Source of the DNA: CAIVAT01 sp964473485
GTDB taxonomy: Bacteria; Bacteroidota; Bacteroidia; Bacteroidales; FEN-979
NCBI GenBank assembly: GCA_964473485.1
Contig: CAYYPH010000011.1
Span: 47,083 to 111,082 of the forward strand
Direction of reading: 5' to 3'
DNA length: 64,000 bases
The number at the start of each line of letters is the position of its first letter. Position 1 is the stretch's first letter. Shown one piece after another: positions 37,772-47,422 of the stretch. The position numbers and the translations under genes were made by a program. The notes beneath the pieces are model-generated. The model was not told the DNA's origin and searched no databases. It was given only the letters and a program-made list of their open reading frames with translations.

Positions 37772-39837
37772 CCATGACTTCCGACCACCGGATTTTCCAT
37801 CGTGTGCCTTTGAATAGAGGCGTGTTAAGGTTAAAACAAGCCAGCAGGTTGCCATTTTCAGATCCGGCCAAAGCCGGTCCCGCACAGCGTTTTCAATTTT
37901 CAATTTTCAATTGTCAATTGTCCACTGTCAATTGTCCATTGTCCATTGCTTTTGTCTCTCACAAGGCCTGCATTGTGTTAATCCTTCTGATCCTGGTCTC
38001 TGCTCCCATCACGGTTGTGCATTCGCAGGATGTAACCCTCCCGAAACCGGTGCTGCCGTTTCAGCAGGATGCCCCCCAGCAGGTCAATGAGGAGCAACTG
38101 GCCATCCAGCTATACCAGTCGCAGGATTATGAAAAGGCCGCCACCTTGTTCGAAAAGATCTACGAATCGAAACCATCCGTTTACATTTACCAATACCTGC
38201 TTTTCTCTTATATCGAAAGCAAAGAGTTCGGCAAGGCGGAACGAATGGTAAAAAAGAGCATGAAAGCCGAGGGTGAAGCTCCGAAATACCTGGTCGACCT
38301 GGGCTATATCCGTTACCGTGAAGGGGATAACGACCGTGCAAAAAAGTATTACGAGGAGGCCCTGAAAAAGCTTACGACCAATCAGCAGCAGATCTTCGAC
38401 CTGGCCAATGCGTTTATTACGAAAGGTGAAAATGAAATGGCGGTGCAGACCTACCTGAAGGGCCGGCAACTGTTGAACAACACGTACCCGTTCGGTTTTG
38501 AACTGGCTGGTGTATACGAACGGATGGGAAACATCCGGCTGGCCCTTGAAGAGTACCTGAACCTGCTCGAATACAACAGGGCCTACCTTCAGACCATCCA
38601 GGACCGGATCCAGATGCTGCTCAGTTTCGATGTGAACAATGAAAAGAATGAGATCGTGAGGAAGGTGTTGCTGTCGCGGGCCCAGAAGTATCCCGACCAA
38701 ACGGCTTATGCAGAGGTGCTGTGGTGGTACTCCATCCAGCAGCGCGATTTCGAGATCGCTTTCATACAGGCAAAAGCCCTCGACCGCCGCATGAAGGAGA
38801 ATGGCGACAAGGTGATCCAGTTAGCTGGCCTTGCCGCAGCGAACAGGCAGTATGATGTCGCTATCGACTGTCACCGGTATATCATCGACAAAGGATCTTC
38901 GTTTCCATATTACGATTACAGCCGCCGTGAACTGCTCAACACCCGGTACCTGAAAATGGTGGCGGAACCTGCGCCGCTGCCGGGTGAGGTACGCGACCTG
39001 GCCGTTGCGCTCCGGCAGGAACTTTCAACCCAGGGTGAAGGCCCGCTGAACATTTCCCTTATGAGGAACCTGGCCCACCTGGATGGTTTCTTCCTTAACT
39101 CGACCGATTCGGCGGTTGCCCTGTTGAACCGGGCAATCACGATGCCGGGAGTGCAGCCTTCGGAGCAGGCCCAATGCAAACTTGAATTGGCCGACATTTA
39201 CCTGTTGACCGGTGAGGTGTGGGAATCCACCTTGCTCTACCAGCAGGTTTACCAGGATTACAAGAACGACGTGATAGGGCAGGAGGCGAAATTCAGGAAC
39301 ACCAAACTCTCCTTTTATATCGGCGAATTCATGTGGGCGAAGGCCCAGGCCGATATCCTGAAGGCCGCCACATCGAAGTTCATCGCCAACGATGCCCTGG
39401 CTTTGTCGCTGCTGATTGGCGAGAACCTGGATTACGACAGCAATACCGTGGCGCTTGGGATTTACTCCCGTGCCGAGCTGCTTGATTTCCGCAATGAACC
39501 GATGCAGGCCCTGGCTACCCTCGATTCGGTAAAAAGCCTCTTTGGCGAACATCCCATCATGCAATATGTGATCTACCGGAAAGGGATGATACGGATGAAC
39601 ATGGGGCAGTTCACCTTAGCCGATTCGCTTTTCAGTCAGTTGACAGCCAGTTACCCGGATGAGGTGTTGGCCGACGAGGCATTGATGCAGCGGGCCATGA
39701 TCAACATGAATCACCTGCAGAACAGGCCGGTAGCCATGGAATGCTACCAGGCGATCCTGGAGAAATATCCTGCCAGCATTTTCGTCCCCGAAGCCAGGCA
39801 GAAATTCAGAATGCTGAGAGGCGACGTAATACCCTGA
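37768..39837 (+). CDS. TPR-repeat exported protein, start uncertain because of a heptad tract
   Basis: From ATG 37768 the frame gives 689 residues, but the secretion signal (ACIVLILLILVSAPITVVHSQ) begins only near residue 68. Residues 41-59 are encoded by a heptad tract (37889-37944). The real start is more likely TTG 37939, inside the last repeat units, which gives 632 residues with the signal at the N-terminus. The mature part is a long TPR solenoid (EEQLAIQLYQSQDYEKAATLFEKIYE and many similar units) ending with a YbgF-like repeat pair. It probably scaffolds an envelope process. It is followed by rsmA after 1 bp. Confidence 0.82.
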   Translation: MTMTSDHRIFHRVPLNRGVLRLKQASRLPFSDPAKAGPAQRFQFSIFNCQLSTVNCPLSIAFVSHKACIVLILLILVSAPITVVHSQDVTLPKPVLPFQQDAPQQVNEEQLAIQLYQSQDYEKAATLFEKIYESKPSVYIYQYLLFSYIESKEFGKAERMVKKSMKAEGEAPKYLVDLGYIRYREGDNDRAKKYYEEALKKLTTNQQQIFDLANAFITKGENEMAVQTYLKGRQLLNNTYPFGFELAGVYERMGNIRLALEEYLNLLEYNRAYLQTIQDRIQMLLSFDVNNEKNEIVRKVLLSRAQKYPDQTAYAEVLWWYSIQQRDFEIAFIQAKALDRRMKENGDKVIQLAGLAAANRQYDVAIDCHRYIIDKGSSFPYYDYSRRELLNTRYLKMVAEPAPLPGEVRDLAVALRQELSTQGEGPLNISLMRNLAHLDGFFLNSTDSAVALLNRAITMPGVQPSEQAQCKLELADIYLLTGEVWESTLLYQQVYQDYKNDVIGQEAKFRNTKLSFYIGEFMWAKAQADILKAATSKFIANDALALSLLIGENLDYDSNTVALGIYSRAELLDFRNEPMQALATLDSVKSLFGEHPIMQYVIYRKGMIRMNMGQFTLADSLFSQLTASYPDEVLADEALMQRAMINMNHLQNRPVAMECYQAILEKYPASIFVPEARQKFRMLRGDVIP
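37889..37944. repeat. Eight-unit heptad tract at the 5' end of the TPR gene
   Basis: Eight exact 7-mers step by single bases from GTTTTCA and ATTTTCA through ATTGTCA to ATTGTCC, all in one register. This is the clearest case of two word families (TTTTCAA-like and TTGTCAA-like) grading into each other. Confidence 0.94.
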
Positions 39838-39838
39838 G

Positions 39839-40777
39839 ATGGTAAGGCCTAAAAAACACCTGGGACAGCATTTCCTGCGCGATGAGAACATTGCCCGCAA
39901 AATTGCAGCACTGGTCAATCCCGCCATCCCGCTGGTTCTCGAGGTAGGACCCGGCACCGGCGTGCTGACCAAATACCTGCTGGCGGATGAACGGCTGCAG
40001 GCCTGGTTCATCGAGGTGGACCGTGAATCGGCTGCCTTCCTGCGCCATACCTATGCGTCAATGCAGGAACGGCTCATTGAAGCCGATTTCCTGGAGTATG
40101 ACCTCACCGGATTCCCTCCCCGTTCCCAGCCTGCGGGCGAATCAGCCCTGCCGCAGACTGTGGGCGGTTCCGCCGCGACCGCTGCGCCGGCAATAACACC
40201 GGGCTCATTCATGGTGATCGGGAACTTCCCCTACAACATCTCCTCGCAGATCCTCTTCAGGGTGCTTGATCACCGCGATCGCATCCCGGAGGTCGTCGGG
40301 ATGTTCCAGAAAGAGGTGGCCGAACGCATCGCGGCCCGGCCCGGCAACCGGTCGTACGGCATCCTGAGCGTACTGCTGCAGGCATGGTACGACATCGAGT
40401 ATCTTTTTACCGTCAGCGAATCGGTGTTCTATCCTCCTCCAAAGGTCAAGTCGGCAGTGATCAGGCTGCGGCGTAACGGGGTGAACGACCTGGGTTGCGA
40501 CGAAAGTCTCTTCCGTAAAGTGGTGAAAACAGCCTTCAACCAGCGCCGGAAAACCCTCAGGAATGCTCTGAAACCGCTGACCGGCGACACATCCGGGCTG
40601 GGTGAGTGGTACCTACATCCCGGTCTTCATGATGAAGCGAGTAACGAAACGTCCGGTAAGGCTGTCATCCCCCGGACCACGAAAGGCAAGGGACTTATGG
40701 ATCAAAGGGCCGAGCAACTTTCGGTCGGCGATTTCATCCGGCTTGCCACAGAAATTTCTACCTTTGCAAAAATTTGA
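39839..40777 (+). CDS. rsmA: 16S rRNA dimethyladenosine transferase (RsmA/KsgA) with an insertion
   Basis: The 312-residue protein has the N-terminal KKHLGQHFLRDENIARKI, motif I LEVGPGTGVLTKYLL and the target-binding motif NFPYNISSQILF. It dimethylates two adenines in the 3' end helix of 16S rRNA. It is about 40 residues longer than usual: an insertion of roughly 28 residues rich in Pro/Ala/Gly (about 96-123) precedes NFPYNI, and a second extra segment lies after LKPLTGD. The core motifs are intact. It starts one base after the TPR gene stop. Confidence 0.94.
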   Translation: MVRPKKHLGQHFLRDENIARKIAALVNPAIPLVLEVGPGTGVLTKYLLADERLQAWFIEVDRESAAFLRHTYASMQERLIEADFLEYDLTGFPPRSQPAGESALPQTVGGSAATAAPAITPGSFMVIGNFPYNISSQILFRVLDHRDRIPEVVGMFQKEVAERIAARPGNRSYGILSVLLQAWYDIEYLFTVSESVFYPPPKVKSAVIRLRRNGVNDLGCDESLFRKVVKTAFNQRRKTLRNALKPLTGDTSGLGEWYLHPGLHDEASNETSGKAVIPRTTKGKGLMDQRAEQLSVGDFIRLATEISTFAKI

Positions 40778-40785
40778 TCTCCCGG

Positions 40786-42846
40786 ATGAAAACCGTGAAT
40801 GTCAGGGGCAAGGGCAAAACCCCGCAACATACCGTGAAAAGTGGAAAACCCGTAAAACCCGCGAAAACCGTGGGTGAAAAGAGAGTGGTTCCAAAGCTCG
40901 GGTCAATGAAAGCCAACTGGTATTTTGTGCTGTTCTTTTTCGTGTTTTCCTTCATTCTCTATGGCAACACCATCCTGAACAAATATGCCATCGACGATAA
41001 CTATGTAACTAACAACGAATTGGTTAAGAAGGGATTGAAAGCGTTGCCAGAGATCTTCAGCACCCGTTATTTCACGCAACAGGGTAACATCGCCAGTTCC
41101 ACCTCCGATTACAGGCCCATCGTAAAGGCCACCTTCGCGCTCGAATACCAGCTCTGGGGCGAAAAGCCGGGCCGGAGCCATGCCGTGAACGTGCTCATTT
41201 ACTGGTGCATTTCAATGTTACTGTTTTTTCTGCTGCGGAGGATTTTTAAAAACTTCAACCTGCTTTTCCCCTTTCTGGTAACCCTGGTGTTCATGGCTCA
41301 CCCGGTACATACCGAAGTGGTGGCAAGCCTGAAAAACCGCGACGAGATGCTGGCCTTCCTTGCCGGGCTTGGCTCCCTGTGGTTCATCCTGAATTACGCC
41401 GAAAAGAAAAACGCTTTCCACCTGCTGATCGCTTTGCTGATATTCATGGCCGGCTACCTGAGCAAATCGAGCATCCTTCCTTTTGTGCTGCTCTATCCGC
41501 TGGTACTCTACTTTTTTTCCGACCTGCCGGCCAAAAGATATTTGCTGGTGTTTGTCCTGATGATCATTGCGGTGGCCATCGCCCAGTTCGGACCCAAGAT
41601 GTTTCTGCCACCGGTTCAGCGGGCAAACTATTTCATTGAAAACCCGCTCTATTTTGATAAAAATCTCTGGGTAAGGATCGGAACCGGCTTGATCACCCTG
41701 CTTTTCTACCTCCGGCTCATGGTCTTTCCCTACCCGTTGAGGTACTATTACGGTTACGACATGATCCCGGTGGCTGGCCCCGGGAACATCTGGGCCATTC
41801 TATCCCTCGTCATCTTCGTGGCATTGCTCATCTATTCATTCAGGAATTTCCGCAAGAAGAATATCCTCTCCTTTGCCATTCTCTGGTTCCTGGTCTCCCT
41901 GGCCATGTATTCCAACGTCGTATTCCCGGTTGTTGGTATCGTAGGGGAACGGTTTGCTTTTACCGCCTCGCTCGGCTTCGCTATCGGGCTGGTGTACCTG
42001 GTTTTCCTGCTCTTCAGGTCCGATCCGAAACACCTGACCATTGAAATGGACGCACGCCTGAAAATCCTGACCCTCGTCGTATTCCTACTGGTTCCTTACA
42101 CCGCCTACACCATGATGCGAAACCGGAACTGGAGAAACCTTTTCGACCTGTACAACAACGACGTCCGTAATCTGCGCAATTCAGCCAAAGCCAATATCGA
42201 TTACGCGGGGTACCTCATGAAGTCGGTTTACGATGATGAAAACTTTCTTCGCTACGGAGCCGTCAACCAGTTAAAATACAAATTTATAACTTCTCATTTC
42301 AGACGGTCGCTCGAGATTTGGCCCGATAATTATCAAACCACCAACGACCTGGGTACCACCTACCTGTTTATCGGGAAAGATTACGATTCAGCCGTTTACT
42401 ACCTCAAAAAAGCCATCGCCATCGATTCAACACTGCAACCCGCCTGGGTGAACCTGGGGCTGGCCTACCGGCAGCAGAAAAAGTACCCCGAAGCCATTGC
42501 CTGCTACGAGCGTATCCTGAAGATCAATCCGAACCAGCTCAAGGCGGTGTTTGCCCTGGCAGATGTTTACAACGACATGGGCGATTTCGACCGGGCAGTG
42601 AAGATGAACGAAGATGTCGCAAAAGCCTACCCCCGCCTCGAAATGCCCTGGGTGAACATTGGCAACTACTACATGCTGAGGACCGACACGATGATGGCGG
42701 TCAATTACTGGGAACGGGCGGCTGCCATTAACCCCTCCTATGAGCTGTGTCTTCAGCTAAACACGTTGTACATCATCCGGGGTGACAAGGCCAAGGCCGA
42801 CTATTACTACGACCTTGGTATCGAGATACTGAACCGGAACAGGTAA
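40786..42846 (+). CDS. TMTC-like membrane protein with C-terminal TPR repeats
   Basis: The 686-residue protein from ATG 40786 begins with a basic tail, then has about ten TM helices (roughly 50-430). Early loop motifs include AIDDNYVTNNE and VVASLKNRDEMLAF, as in TMTC/PMT-type (GT-C fold) proteins. Four or five TPR units follow (about 500-680; LQPAWVNLGLAYRQQKKYPEAIACYERIL). GT-C proteins of this form transfer sugars from lipid carriers to proteins. Acidic residues in the first loop (DD at about 69-70) fit a catalytic site. Assignment as a glycosyltransferase is inference. Confidence 0.82.
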   Translation: MKTVNVRGKGKTPQHTVKSGKPVKPAKTVGEKRVVPKLGSMKANWYFVLFFFVFSFILYGNTILNKYAIDDNYVTNNELVKKGLKALPEIFSTRYFTQQGNIASSTSDYRPIVKATFALEYQLWGEKPGRSHAVNVLIYWCISMLLFFLLRRIFKNFNLLFPFLVTLVFMAHPVHTEVVASLKNRDEMLAFLAGLGSLWFILNYAEKKNAFHLLIALLIFMAGYLSKSSILPFVLLYPLVLYFFSDLPAKRYLLVFVLMIIAVAIAQFGPKMFLPPVQRANYFIENPLYFDKNLWVRIGTGLITLLFYLRLMVFPYPLRYYYGYDMIPVAGPGNIWAILSLVIFVALLIYSFRNFRKKNILSFAILWFLVSLAMYSNVVFPVVGIVGERFAFTASLGFAIGLVYLVFLLFRSDPKHLTIEMDARLKILTLVVFLLVPYTAYTMMRNRNWRNLFDLYNNDVRNLRNSAKANIDYAGYLMKSVYDDENFLRYGAVNQLKYKFITSHFRRSLEIWPDNYQTTNDLGTTYLFIGKDYDSAVYYLKKAIAIDSTLQPAWVNLGLAYRQQKKYPEAIACYERILKINPNQLKAVFALADVYNDMGDFDRAVKMNEDVAKAYPRLEMPWVNIGNYYMLRTDTMMAVNYWERAAAINPSYELCLQLNTLYIIRGDKAKADYYYDLGIEILNRNR

Positions 42847-42891
42847 CGGGGCTGAGTTTAATGATGATGAGCTGGTCGCGGGTTACTCACA

Positions 42892-44610
42892 ATGGATTTA
42901 TTCCATTCTGCACTTTTCAGCAACTTTGAAATGGAGCACCATACGGTACTTACACTTCCTGATAGTCTCAGAAACACTGCCGAACGGTTTCCCGGTCACG
43001 GAGTGGGCTTCATAAATGCCGGTGGTGAAACCCTCTTTTACACCTTCCCGGAACTTCAATCAAGGGCGCTCGCAGTTTTGAATGCACTTCAGGAACGAGG
43101 ACTGAGACCTGGCGACAGGGTCATATTGTCGCTGGAGACGGGTGCAGAGATCGTACCGGTGCTCTGGGGTTGCCTGCTGGGCGGATTTGTTCCGGCCCTG
43201 CTGCAACCGCCGGTTACATTCACAACCTTCAATCCTGCCGCTGAAAAGACCAGAAAGGTATTCAGGATACTCCGCGATCCATACGTCATCGTGTCGCATC
43301 TCCATGCCGTCGACTGGGCATCGGAGCATATCCCTTCGCATCTGCTTATCGACGTGAAGAACCTCGGTGGTGACGCACGGCTGGCAAAAATGCACGCCGC
43401 TCAACCCGCTGATCTTGCCCTGATCCAGTTCTCATCGGGCAGCACCGGCGACCCGAAAGGGGTGATGCTGACCCACCGGAATATCCTTACCAATATACGC
43501 GATATCGTGAAAGGGATTCGCCTCGAACCATCGGATATGTCGGTGAACTGGATGCCGTTGTATCATGACATGGGGCTTGTAGGATTTCACCTTACCCCGG
43601 TCCTGGTGGGGGTTAATCAATATTTTATCGACCCTCCCGATTTTGTGAAGAACCCTTCACTCTGGCTCGAGGCCATGACCAAACACCGGTGTACGATCAC
43701 CGCCTGCCCGAATTTCGGCCAGACCATCGTCAACCGCTACCTTGCAAGGCGGAGCACCCAGACCTGGGATCTTTCGCCGGTCAGAATACTTTTTAACGGG
43801 GCCGAGCCGATCTCCGTGACAACCATGACCACCTTCCTGGAAAACCTGAAACCATTCAACCTGGATCCCGATGCCATGTTTCCCGCCTACGGGCTTGCTG
43901 AAGCCACGCTGGCCGTAACCTTCCCGGAACCCGGAACCATCACCGGGATCCTTGATTTTCAAAGGCAACCGCTTGTTTCGGAGGGGCTTGCCATCGAGGC
44001 AGAAACCGGAAGCCGGGATGTTATGACCCTTGTGAATCTCGGTAAACCCCTGGACAATACCCGTGTGAAAATCATCAACCGGTCGGGGCATGAAGTACCG
44101 GCAGGTGTAGTGGGGGAGGTGCTGGTAAGCGGTCAAAATGTCACATCAGGATATTTTGGCAGTACGGAGGGGAGCCGCGGATTGTTTCGTGATCAGTGGT
44201 TACTGACCGGCGATCTTGGTTTTATGTTCCGGGGCGATCTTTTCATTACCGGCCGGTCGAAAGACATCATTTTTATCAACGGCATGAACCATTATGCCCA
44301 CGACCTTGAAACAGTGGCGCTTGCCATCGATGGACTGACCGCAGGTAGGTTTGTCATCACCGGGTCATTCGATGAGGAACTCGGACGCGATCAGATCCTG
44401 TTCTTCATCGTAGGAACCGCCAATGAGCAAATGTCCCTGCTCTGTAAAATGATCAGGAACCATTTTTCCACGGTCATGGGCATCAGCACCGACCTTTTTA
44501 TCCCGGTCCGTTCGGCTGACATTCCGCGTACCAGCAGTGGCAAGATACAGCGTTACCGGCTTACCGCCCGCTATCTCCTGGGCGATTTTCCCCAGGTCAT
44601 ACGTCTCTGA
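42892..44610 (+). CDS. Fatty-acyl-AMP ligase-like adenylate-forming enzyme
   Basis: The 572-residue protein belongs to the ANL superfamily. It has the P-loop FSSGSTGDPKGVMLTHRN, the A4-like segment NWMPLYHDMGLVGF, the A5 motif PAYGLAEATLAVTF and TGDLGFMFRGDLFITGRSKDIIFING. The sequence YHDMGL and the NHYAHDLE end are characteristic of FAAL enzymes, which activate fatty acids as acyl-AMP and load them on ACP rather than CoA. No ACP is adjacent, but one is at 60460. ATG 42892 is used; ATG 42931 is an alternative. It lies 45 bp after the TMTC-like gene. Confidence 0.88.
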   Translation: MDLFHSALFSNFEMEHHTVLTLPDSLRNTAERFPGHGVGFINAGGETLFYTFPELQSRALAVLNALQERGLRPGDRVILSLETGAEIVPVLWGCLLGGFVPALLQPPVTFTTFNPAAEKTRKVFRILRDPYVIVSHLHAVDWASEHIPSHLLIDVKNLGGDARLAKMHAAQPADLALIQFSSGSTGDPKGVMLTHRNILTNIRDIVKGIRLEPSDMSVNWMPLYHDMGLVGFHLTPVLVGVNQYFIDPPDFVKNPSLWLEAMTKHRCTITACPNFGQTIVNRYLARRSTQTWDLSPVRILFNGAEPISVTTMTTFLENLKPFNLDPDAMFPAYGLAEATLAVTFPEPGTITGILDFQRQPLVSEGLAIEAETGSRDVMTLVNLGKPLDNTRVKIINRSGHEVPAGVVGEVLVSGQNVTSGYFGSTEGSRGLFRDQWLLTGDLGFMFRGDLFITGRSKDIIFINGMNHYAHDLETVALAIDGLTAGRFVITGSFDEELGRDQILFFIVGTANEQMSLLCKMIRNHFSTVMGISTDLFIPVRSADIPRTSSGKIQRYRLTARYLLGDFPQVIRL

Positions 44611-44712
44611 ATCCGAATAGCGGACCTTACAACCCGTCTACCTCGATACAACCCCTGTTGTTACTATTTGTTCTGTCGCATGTAATAATTCTCTCTGATT
44701 TTCGTCTGGCAT

Positions 44713-44720
44713 TATATTTG
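44713..44720 (+). promoter_or_regulatory. -7 box (TATATTTG) upstream of the TonB receptor
   Basis: TATATTTG fits TAnnTTTG, 67 nt before ATG 44788, in an AT-rich 177-bp gap. No -33 TTG is seen. Confidence 0.4.
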
Positions 44721-44787
44721 ACGGTATTTAGACTAAATCAAAATAATAAAACAGCATTATTCTTTCACACCTTATAACTTCCTCATA

Positions 44788-47190
44788 ATGAACCATATTC
44801 TCCTGCGAATTTCACTGTCCCTGGCATTTACTTTTGCTGCTTTTGCCGCATTGGCACAGGGAGGGACTGTAAAAGGCAAGATATATAACCACAAGAACAA
44901 TGAACCAATCCCGTTTGCCAACGTCATTATCGACGGTAAACCCACGCAGGGGGCGACCTCCGACATGGACGGTAATTTCACGATCACTAACGTTGATCCC
45001 GGCTATATCAGGCTGATTGCATCTTCTGTTGGTTATAAAAGGTACGTCACTGAAGATTTCCTCGTGACGAAATCGCATGCATCTTTCATAAAAATCGGGA
45101 TGGATGAGCTGGTGATCAGCCTCGATGCGGTGGAAGTCAGGCCCGATGTGATCACCCGGAAGGAGGAAAGCCCTGTTTCGATGCAAACGCTTACGATCCA
45201 GGAGATCGAGCGAAGCCCGGGGTCTAACCGTGATATCTCCCGCGTGATCCAGTCGCTGCCCGGGGTGGCCTCGTCGCCCAATTTCCGCAACGACATCATC
45301 ATCCGCGGAGGTGGACCCGGCGAAAACCGGTTTTATCTCGACGGCATCGAGATCCCCTACATCAACCATTTTGCCACGCAGGGCGCTTCCGGCGGTCCGA
45401 CCGGCATCATCAACGTCGATTTTATCCGCGATGTGGAGCTCTATTCCAGTTCTTTCCCGGCCAACCGCAACAACGCGCTCAGCTCGGTCATGGAACTCAA
45501 GCAGATCGACGGGAACAAGGATAGATTCGGAGGCCGTTTTTCCATCGGTTCCAGCGACATCGCATTGACGCTCAACACACCCGTCACCAGCAACTCCTCG
45601 CTGATTTTTTCTGTCAGACGGTCGTACCTGCAGTTCCTATTCTCTGTCCTGAAACTGCCTTTCCTGCCAACCTACAACGATTACCAGTTCAAATACAAGA
45701 TCGATCTCGACCGTAAAAACCAGTTGACCCTCATCTCCATCGGCGCCTACGACAAATCGAAACTCAACACCGGCATTCAGAACCCCGATGAGTACCAGCG
45801 TTACCTCCTGAGTTCGCTCCCCGTGATCAACCAGTGGAGTTACGCGATCGGGCTGGTCTACCGTCATTTCCGCGAAAACGGATACGGTACCTGGGTGGCC
45901 AGCCGCAACATGCTCGACAACGAACAGTTCAAGTACATCGACAACGTGGAAGTTCCTGACAGTCTTATCCTGAATTACAAATCGCAGGAGATCGAGAATA
46001 AATTCCGCTACGATGGATTTTCAGAACTGGGAAGCTGGAAGATCAATTACGGAGCCGGGCTGGAATTTGCCAAATATACCAACAAGACCTATCAGAAGAT
46101 CTTTGTGCAGGATCAGCTCCGCACGATCAACTACAATTCACAGATCGATATGTTCAAATGGAACATCAACGGGCAGGTTACCAGACCCTTCTTCAACGAC
46201 CGGCTCACCCTTTCGGCCGGGTTCAGCATGGATGCCAACAACTACAATGATCAAATGAATAACCTTCTGAACCAGATCTCCCCGCGTTTTTCGGCTTCTT
46301 ACGGTTTCGCGAAGAACTGGTTCCTGAATTTCAACATTGCCCGATATCACCAGTTACCTGCATACACCACCCTCGGGTACCGCAACAATTACGGAACACT
46401 GGTCAACGATTCGCTGGGGATCAAGTACATCCATGCCGATCATTACGTGCTGGGACTTGAATTCCTGCCCCGTGCCAATTCGAAGATATCATTGGAAGGA
46501 TTCTTCAAGAAATATGGCAACTACCCCTTCTCGTTGCTCGACTCCGTATCGATCGCCAGCAAAGGATCCGGTTACGGCACCTTCGGCGACGAACCCGTCA
46601 CCCCGACTTCCGATGGCCGGGCCTATGGTTTTGAGCTCTATTACCGCGACGCCAACCTGTTCGGTTTCAACGTAATTATGTCTTACACCTTTGTGCGCAG
46701 CGAGTTCACCAACTATTACGGAGTTTACATTCCCTCTTCCTGGGATAACAAACATCTTCTGACGGCTACGGTTGGCCGAAAGTTCAAATATAACTGGGAA
46801 ATCGGGGTCAAATGGCGTTTCGTCGGAGGTGCGCCTTACACCCCCTGGGATGAGAACAAATCGAGTCTTGTGGAGGCCTGGGATGCCCAACAGCGGGGCT
46901 ATATCAATTATGATGAGTTCAACTCGCTCCGCCTCAACTCTTTCAATCAGCTCGATATCCGGATCGACAAGGGATTCTATTTCAAAAAATGGTCGCTGAT
47001 GCTCTACCTCGATGTGCAGAACGTACTCAACTACAAGGCCCAGCAGCAGGATATCCTGGTCAACACCCAGCCCGACGGCTCCGTGGTGAAATACACCGAT
47101 CAACAGGGTAACGAACGTTACCAGCTCCGTACAATCCCAAACTCCTCAGGCACCATCCTCCCGGCTGTGGGAATCATGATTGAGTTTTAG
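44788..47190 (+). CDS. TonB-dependent outer-membrane receptor with CarboxypepD_reg-like domain
   Basis: The 800-residue protein has a signal peptide and a CarboxypepD_reg-like domain (about 25-105; KGKIYNHKNNEPIPFANVIIDG). A plug domain follows (about 120-230; SRVIQSLPGVASSPNFRNDIIIRGGGPGENRFYLDGIEIP), then a 22-strand-type barrel to the C-terminus. The barrel end is AVGIMIEF, ending in Phe as expected for BAM insertion. It imports an unknown substrate with TonB energy. No SusD partner is next to it, so it is probably not a glycan Sus system. Confidence 0.92.
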   Translation: MNHILLRISLSLAFTFAAFAALAQGGTVKGKIYNHKNNEPIPFANVIIDGKPTQGATSDMDGNFTITNVDPGYIRLIASSVGYKRYVTEDFLVTKSHASFIKIGMDELVISLDAVEVRPDVITRKEESPVSMQTLTIQEIERSPGSNRDISRVIQSLPGVASSPNFRNDIIIRGGGPGENRFYLDGIEIPYINHFATQGASGGPTGIINVDFIRDVELYSSSFPANRNNALSSVMELKQIDGNKDRFGGRFSIGSSDIALTLNTPVTSNSSLIFSVRRSYLQFLFSVLKLPFLPTYNDYQFKYKIDLDRKNQLTLISIGAYDKSKLNTGIQNPDEYQRYLLSSLPVINQWSYAIGLVYRHFRENGYGTWVASRNMLDNEQFKYIDNVEVPDSLILNYKSQEIENKFRYDGFSELGSWKINYGAGLEFAKYTNKTYQKIFVQDQLRTINYNSQIDMFKWNINGQVTRPFFNDRLTLSAGFSMDANNYNDQMNNLLNQISPRFSASYGFAKNWFLNFNIARYHQLPAYTTLGYRNNYGTLVNDSLGIKYIHADHYVLGLEFLPRANSKISLEGFFKKYGNYPFSLLDSVSIASKGSGYGTFGDEPVTPTSDGRAYGFELYYRDANLFGFNVIMSYTFVRSEFTNYYGVYIPSSWDNKHLLTATVGRKFKYNWEIGVKWRFVGGAPYTPWDENKSSLVEAWDAQQRGYINYDEFNSLRLNSFNQLDIRIDKGFYFKKWSLMLYLDVQNVLNYKAQQQDILVNTQPDGSVVKYTDQQGNERYQLRTIPNSSGTILPAVGIMIEF

Positions 47191-47210
47191 GGTCGTCCTG
47201 AAGGGAGGAA

Positions 47211-47410
47211 ATGGATTGATTGATTGATTGACTGATTGAATGACTGATTGATTGAGTGAAGGAGTGAATTTTTCCGCATTGCCTACTGCCTATTGCCTGA
47301 TTTTGAACCGGAGCGAAGCGGAGCTCGGCGGAGCCAATTTTGACATTTGCATTTTGAATTTTGAATTCTCCTTCTCCCTTCCCCCTTCTCCCTTCTCCCT
47401 TCCCCCTTCT
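47211..47410. repeat. Composite tract between TonB receptor and Spy-like gene
   Basis: GATTGATT/GACTGATT octads (47211-47270) are followed by ATTGCCT/ACTGCCT heptads (47278-47298). A 28-bp block with GGAGC/CGGAG words comes next (about 47306-47333), then TGCATTT/TGAATTT heptads and CCCTTCT/CCCTTCC heptads. The odd GC-rich block is exactly four heptads long, so the 7-nt count from 47278 to 47410 is kept. The tract ends 12 bp from the stop of the Spy-like gene. Confidence 0.92.
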
Positions 47411-47422
47411 CCATAACGAGCT

